A stretch of 64,000 nt of DNA from positions 1 to 64,000 of the forward strand of contig CATYLC010000008.1 of NCBI GenBank assembly GCA_958408685.1. The letters run 5' to 3'. This stretch comes from an uncultured Collinsella sp. GTDB taxonomy: Bacteria > Actinomycetota > Coriobacteriia > Coriobacteriales > Coriobacteriaceae. Every line of letters starts with the position of its first letter. Positions within the stretch are counted from its first letter, which is position 1. The position numbers were made by a program, and so were the translations under genes. A model generated the notes under the pieces. The model did no database searches and was not told the DNA's origin. It was given only the letters and a program-made list of their open reading frames with translations. Below, one piece after another: positions 61,041-64,000 of the stretch.

Positions 61041-61178
61041 GGCCTATCTACTACGTTTGAACCGTAGGGGTCGACCATACCTGGGTTTTCCGAAAATTGG
61101 CAAGCCGTTTACCTGCGGTTTTTATTTCGCGAAATTCGGTATGGTTGAGGGTGATCGGTTAAACGTAGTAGATAGGCC
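61041..61178. repeat. 138-bp element with ATCTACTACGTTT ends, copy 2
   Basis: Perfect 18-bp terminal inverted repeats, GGCCTATCTACTACGTTT (61041-61058) and its complement (61161-61178). The interior aligns with copy 1 (38764-38900) in reverse orientation. It lies in the 412-base gap between tex and the oxidoreductase gene. Confidence 0.82.
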
Positions 61179-61257
61179 CATTCCGTGGCGAACGAATCAA
61201 GCTGAGGCGCAAAATAGCCCCCCGCCCCAGAAAAATCGTCGGCTAGGTAGCAAAATG

Positions 61258-61290
61258 CCCCGCGGGCAGGAGGCTGCTCGCGGGGCAAAG
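61258..61290. terminator. hairpin downstream of the Gfo/Idh oxidoreductase gene
   Basis: GCCCCGCG and CGCGGGGC pair around a 14-base loop. For the minus-strand oxidoreductase the stem is followed by a short T-rich stretch, so weak termination is plausible. Confidence 0.45.
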
Positions 61291-61359
61291 AAGAGGGGCT
61301 TGTTGGTAGCGGACCGAGGGGCTTGGCATGGGGTTTCTGCCGCGGTCGCTTTTAAGGCA

Positions 61360-62400
61360 TTACAGCTCGACGAGCTGGCCGGTCTCGGCGGCCTCCTTGA
61401 TGGCGTTGAGAAGCGTGAGCGTCTTGACGTTATCGGCGGGGGTTACGACGGGCTCGACCTCGCGGCGGACAACCTTCACAAAGTGCTTGAGCTGCATCTT
61501 GTGCGGCAGTGCCGGGTCGACGGCCGGAATCTCCATCTGCAGCGGCTTGTGCCAGTTGGAGGCGCCGTCGTAGGAGAACTGGTGCAGGCGGGGCAGCGAC
61601 AGGGCGCCCTTAGTGCCGCCGATAAAGTAGGCGTCGGCGTCGAAGGGACGGTACTGCGGGTCCTCGCGAGCGGTTGCCTCCCAGTTCCAGGGGCTGGCGG
61701 TGGCGTCGGAGATGGTCATGCTTGCGAGCGCGCCATCGGCAAAACGGACGTTGACCACGGCGGAGTCCTCGGTCTCAAAACCGCGGGCGGCGCTGGACTG
61801 CATACCCTGGACGGCAACGGGCTCGCCCAGCAGGTAGCGGAGCAGGTCGACGTCGTGAACCAGGTTGACCAGGATCGGGCCGGCACCCTTCTTGCGGCGC
61901 CACTCGACATCGAAATACTCGTCGTTCTTATAGATCATGTAGTGGAAGCTCGACACGGTGAGCTTGCCCAGCTCGCCGGACTCGATGATCTCCTTGGCCT
62001 TGTTGACGAAGGGGTTGTGGCGACGGTGCTGACCCACGAGCACGGGCACGCCGGCGGTCTCGGCCTCGGCGGCGAAGGCCTGGGCATCTTCCAGGTCGTT
62101 GGAGATCGGCTTTTCGACCAGCGGCACGATGTTGCGCTTTACGGCCTCTCGGGCAACGCCCAGGTGTAGGTCGTTGGGGGTGGCGATGATGACGGCCTCG
62201 GGCTTGACCTCGTCCATCATCTGGGCGGGATCGGTAAAGAACGGCACGCCGGCGGCCTCGGCCGTGGCGCGGGCGCCCTCAAAGGCGTCGGCGATGGCGA
62301 CGAGCTCGGCCTCGGGCTCCTCGGTGACAAAGCGGATGTGGTTGCGGCCCATGGCGCCGGCGCCGATAACGGCAATGCGGACGGGGTTGAGCTCAGACAT
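61360..62400 (-). CDS. Gfo/Idh/MocA-family NAD(P)-dependent oxidoreductase
   Basis: A 346-residue sugar or polyol dehydrogenase. The N-terminal Rossmann fold has IAVIGAGAMGRNHIRF. PLVEKPISND holds the catalytic Lys of the conserved EKP motif. GQHRRHNPF and LVHDVDLLRYLLGEP (with the catalytic His and Asp) belong to the C-terminal domain. The substrate could be inositol, a sugar acid or a glycoside. It lies 70 bases downstream of the MFS gene on the same strand, with a dispersed palindrome in between, and likely works with it and the SDR. Confidence 0.9.
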   Translation of the reverse strand: MSELNPVRIAVIGAGAMGRNHIRFVTEEPEAELVAIADAFEGARATAEAAGVPFFTDPAQMMDEVKPEAVIIATPNDLHLGVAREAVKRNIVPLVEKPISNDLEDAQAFAAEAETAGVPVLVGQHRRHNPFVNKAKEIIESGELGKLTVSSFHYMIYKNDEYFDVEWRRKKGAGPILVNLVHDVDLLRYLLGEPVAVQGMQSSAARGFETEDSAVVNVRFADGALASMTISDATASPWNWEATAREDPQYRPFDADAYFIGGTKGALSLPRLHQFSYDGASNWHKPLQMEIPAVDPALPHKMQLKHFVKVVRREVEPVVTPADNVKTLTLLNAIKEAAETGQLVEL

Positions 62401-62431
62401 TTCGACTCCTTAAATACTGGTGACCGGTGGA

Positions 62432-62462
62432 ATGCGACAAAGGGGCTGTCCCTTTGTCGCAT
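62432..62462. repeat. TGCGACA palindrome, GGG[AC][TC]GTCCC type, copy 3
   Basis: Perfect 13-bp arms ATGCGACAAAGGG and its complement around GCTGT. It lies between the MFS and oxidoreductase genes of one probable transcript. Confidence 0.78.
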
Positions 62463-62470
62463 CGGTAAAA

Positions 62471-63727
62471 CTAGGCGGACTTCTTCTTGCTGTCGGAGAC
62501 CATCATGTAGACGGTGAGCACGACGGCGATGGCGGCGATCACAATGGCGCCGTAGAAGGACTGCTGGTAGGCGGCGCTGCCGGCCTCGGCGTGATACAGC
62601 ACGGCGGTGATGGGCTGGCTGATCCAGGTAGAAGCGGCATAACCCAAAAACATGATGCCGTAGTTGACGCCGATGTTGCTGGTGCCAAAGGCGCCACCGG
62701 TGAGCGGCGGGTAGATGACGAGCAGGGCGCCAAAGCTAAAGCCGAGCAGGGCGAGTGCCACAAAGAACATGCTCTGCGTAAAGCTCATCGACATGATGAC
62801 GAGCGCGACGATGGTGACGACAAGGCTGATGAGCAGCGACTTGTAGGCGCCGAGCTTGTCGATGATCTGGCCAAAGGACAGACGGCCGACCAGGTTGGCG
62901 CAGGTGTTGACGGAGACGACCACGCCGCCGAGGGCGACGGCCGCGGCGCTCGTGGGATCGGCGAAGAGCTGGACGGCGGCGATGGAGGCAACCTTGCCCA
63001 CGAGCAGAGTACCGGCGGTGGCGGCAAAGGCGAAGGTGACGATGAGGACCCAGAAGCGCGGGGTCTTGACCATCTCGCCCGGGGTGAGGTCGCCGAAGGT
63101 GCCGGCATGTGCGCCACCCTTGGGGGCCTCGAAGCCCTCGGGCAGCCAGCCGGCCTCGGGGGCCTTCAGGAACAGGGCGGAGGCGGCGATCGTCACAAAG
63201 AAGATGACGCCGAGTGCCTTGAGGGCGCCAAAGATGCCCAGGCTCGGGATGAGCAGCGAGGCGAGCACCGGGGACAGTACAGCGGGGCCGGCGGTCGAAG
63301 CGGCGAGGGTGATGCCGGAGGCGAGACCCTTCTTGTCGATGAACCACTTTTGGCCGGTGGTGAGCGCCGGGTTGTAGCCCAGGCCGTTGCCGATGGCGGC
63401 GACGAGCGAGAACCACAGGTAGAACTGCCACGGCTCGGTGACGGTGCCGGACATGAACCAGCCCAGGCCGTAGCACACGGCGGCGGCGATCACGACGTTG
63501 CGCGGGCCGATCTTATCGGAGATGCGGCCGGCGAAGATGCCCGTCACGGCCATGACGGTCTGAAAGACCGGGAAGGCCCAGGTAAGGGCGCTGGACCACT
63601 CGGGGTAGACGGCTAGCAGGTTCTTGCTCATGACGGAATACAGCGCGATGGAGCTGATGAAGAACATGGTGACGCACGCGGCGGAAAGCACGACGGCGCG
63701 ACCCTTGTTGGAGTTGGTGGAAGCCAT
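62471..63727 (-). CDS. MFS transporter, oxalate/formate antiporter-like
   Basis: A 418-residue twelve-helix transporter of the OFA subfamily. The helix 2-3 loop reads GRISDKIGPRNVV. LVAAIGNGLGYNPALTTGQ and QKWFIDKKGLASGITLAAST are OFA hallmarks. A second-half loop GQIIDKLGAYKSLL mirrors the first. Substrates in this group are small mono- or dicarboxylates, so a sugar-acid or carboxylate is likely. It sits between an SDR and a Gfo/Idh oxidoreductase on the same strand, which suggests uptake plus oxidation of one compound. Confidence 0.9.
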   Translation of the reverse strand: MASTNSNKGRAVVLSAACVTMFFISSIALYSVMSKNLLAVYPEWSSALTWAFPVFQTVMAVTGIFAGRISDKIGPRNVVIAAAVCYGLGWFMSGTVTEPWQFYLWFSLVAAIGNGLGYNPALTTGQKWFIDKKGLASGITLAASTAGPAVLSPVLASLLIPSLGIFGALKALGVIFFVTIAASALFLKAPEAGWLPEGFEAPKGGAHAGTFGDLTPGEMVKTPRFWVLIVTFAFAATAGTLLVGKVASIAAVQLFADPTSAAAVALGGVVVSVNTCANLVGRLSFGQIIDKLGAYKSLLISLVVTIVALVIMSMSFTQSMFFVALALLGFSFGALLVIYPPLTGGAFGTSNIGVNYGIMFLGYAASTWISQPITAVLYHAEAGSAAYQQSFYGAIVIAAIAVVLTVYMMVSDSKKKSA

Positions 63728-63793
63728 TGGACTCTTTCTAATCGATACGGGGGAGGAGCGGGCGTGTCCGCGGGGCCTCCCTGTCAGGTTGGT

Positions 63794-64000
63794 TTACTGG
63801 TCAGTCGGCTTTGCGACGCCGGACTCATCGGACCAAAGCTCGACACCCTTGTTCTTGAGGTAGTTGTCGGCATAGGCGCGACGGCCGCCGGGCTTGGCGG
63901 TGAGGTCGCCCATCATGTTGGAGAAGCCGCCGTCGACCTTGATGGCGTCGCCGGTGGTAAAGTCCGAGCGCTTGGACGCCAGGAACATGACGGCGTTGGC
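63794..64000 (-). CDS. short-chain dehydrogenase/reductase, C-terminal part (partial)
   Basis: The visible 68 residues begin ANAVMFLASKRSDFTTGDAI and continue KVDGGFSNMMG, the conserved C-terminal region of classical SDR enzymes. The chain ends about 38 residues later with a longer tail than usual. The Rossmann and catalytic YxxxK parts lie beyond the window edge. It is 66 bases upstream of the MFS gene and probably first or early in the same operon. Confidence 0.85.
   Translation of the reverse strand, partial: ANAVMFLASKRSDFTTGDAIKVDGGFSNMMGDLTAKPGGRRAYADNYLKNKGVELWSDESGVAKPTDQ

Noticed and set aside
62420..63616. 398-codon frame opposite the MFS transporter
   Set aside because: Gly/Asp/Glu/His-rich shadow of a membrane protein gene, with no ribosome site.

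Overview
The window is a GC-rich, gene-dense stretch of chromosome, and nearly all of it is ordinary bacterial housekeeping. Gene content and style fit a gut Actinobacterium of the class Coriobacteriia, most likely Collinsella or a close relative. This rests on the high GC, the tilS-hpt-ftsH block, degenerate EF-G and NtrC-like paralogues, a sortase signal of the LANTG type, paired ABC exporters and many palindromic intergenic repeats. It is recognition from sequence, not a database result. No phage, integrase, IS transposase or CRISPR array was seen.

Layout. 1-6667: a membrane protein, Hsp20, a WalJ-like hydrolase, then tilS-hpt-ftsH. 6700-10500: an aminotransferase, a PHP hydrolase and a TrmA-family rRNA methyltransferase. 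10758-13113: a three-gene polar amino-acid ABC transporter with a recognisable promoter and operator. 13424-18513: an EF-G-like GTPase, a secreted nuclease, LarE and a HAD phosphatase. 18628-23942: a LacI regulator, glmS, a GntR regulator and a divergent YeiH-type exporter. 24209-27420: a degenerate NtrC-like regulator, a membrane protein, a nitroreductase and a small orphan. 27533-31754: MarR plus a heterodimeric ABC exporter. 31867-36690: cysE, DedA, ilvE, lemA and TetR. 36694-39178: tRNA-Ser(UGA), a TadA-glycerate kinase fusion and the SRP RNA. 39517-45134: a wall-anchored coiled-coil protein, a second heterodimeric ABC exporter and a flavodoxin. 45696-57520: an LTA-synthase-like sulfatase, a nitroreductase, a Kup-small membrane protein-KdpD/KdpE-like cluster, an RlmKL-like methyltransferase and a HAD hydrolase. 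57714-64000: a transaldolase-type aldolase, Tex, and the start of a minus-strand cluster (SDR, OFA-type MFS, Gfo/Idh oxidoreductase).

The most notable coding finding is a continuous reading frame joining tRNA adenosine deaminase (TadA) to a complete glycerate kinase. Three other proteins look repurposed because conserved catalytic motifs are missing: the NtrC-like regulator at 24209, the N-terminal half of RlmKL, and the GTPase G4 motif of the EF-G paralogue.

The most notable non-coding finding is the density and variety of dispersed inverted-repeat elements between genes. At least six families recur within 64 kb. They include a 137-138 bp element with ATCTACTACGTTT ends (two copies), a nested hairpin with a nearly identical 69-nt core inside unrelated perfect arms (two copies), a GAGTATTC-ended element of about 200 bp (two copies), an AGTTGCGGTG palindrome (two copies), a CCTGCCAAAA palindrome that supplies the stop codon of its neighbour (three copies), and several GGGAC[AG]G palindromes. 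A shared operator-like site, ACTTTACTTARYTAAAG, precedes both the amino-acid transporter and ilvE.
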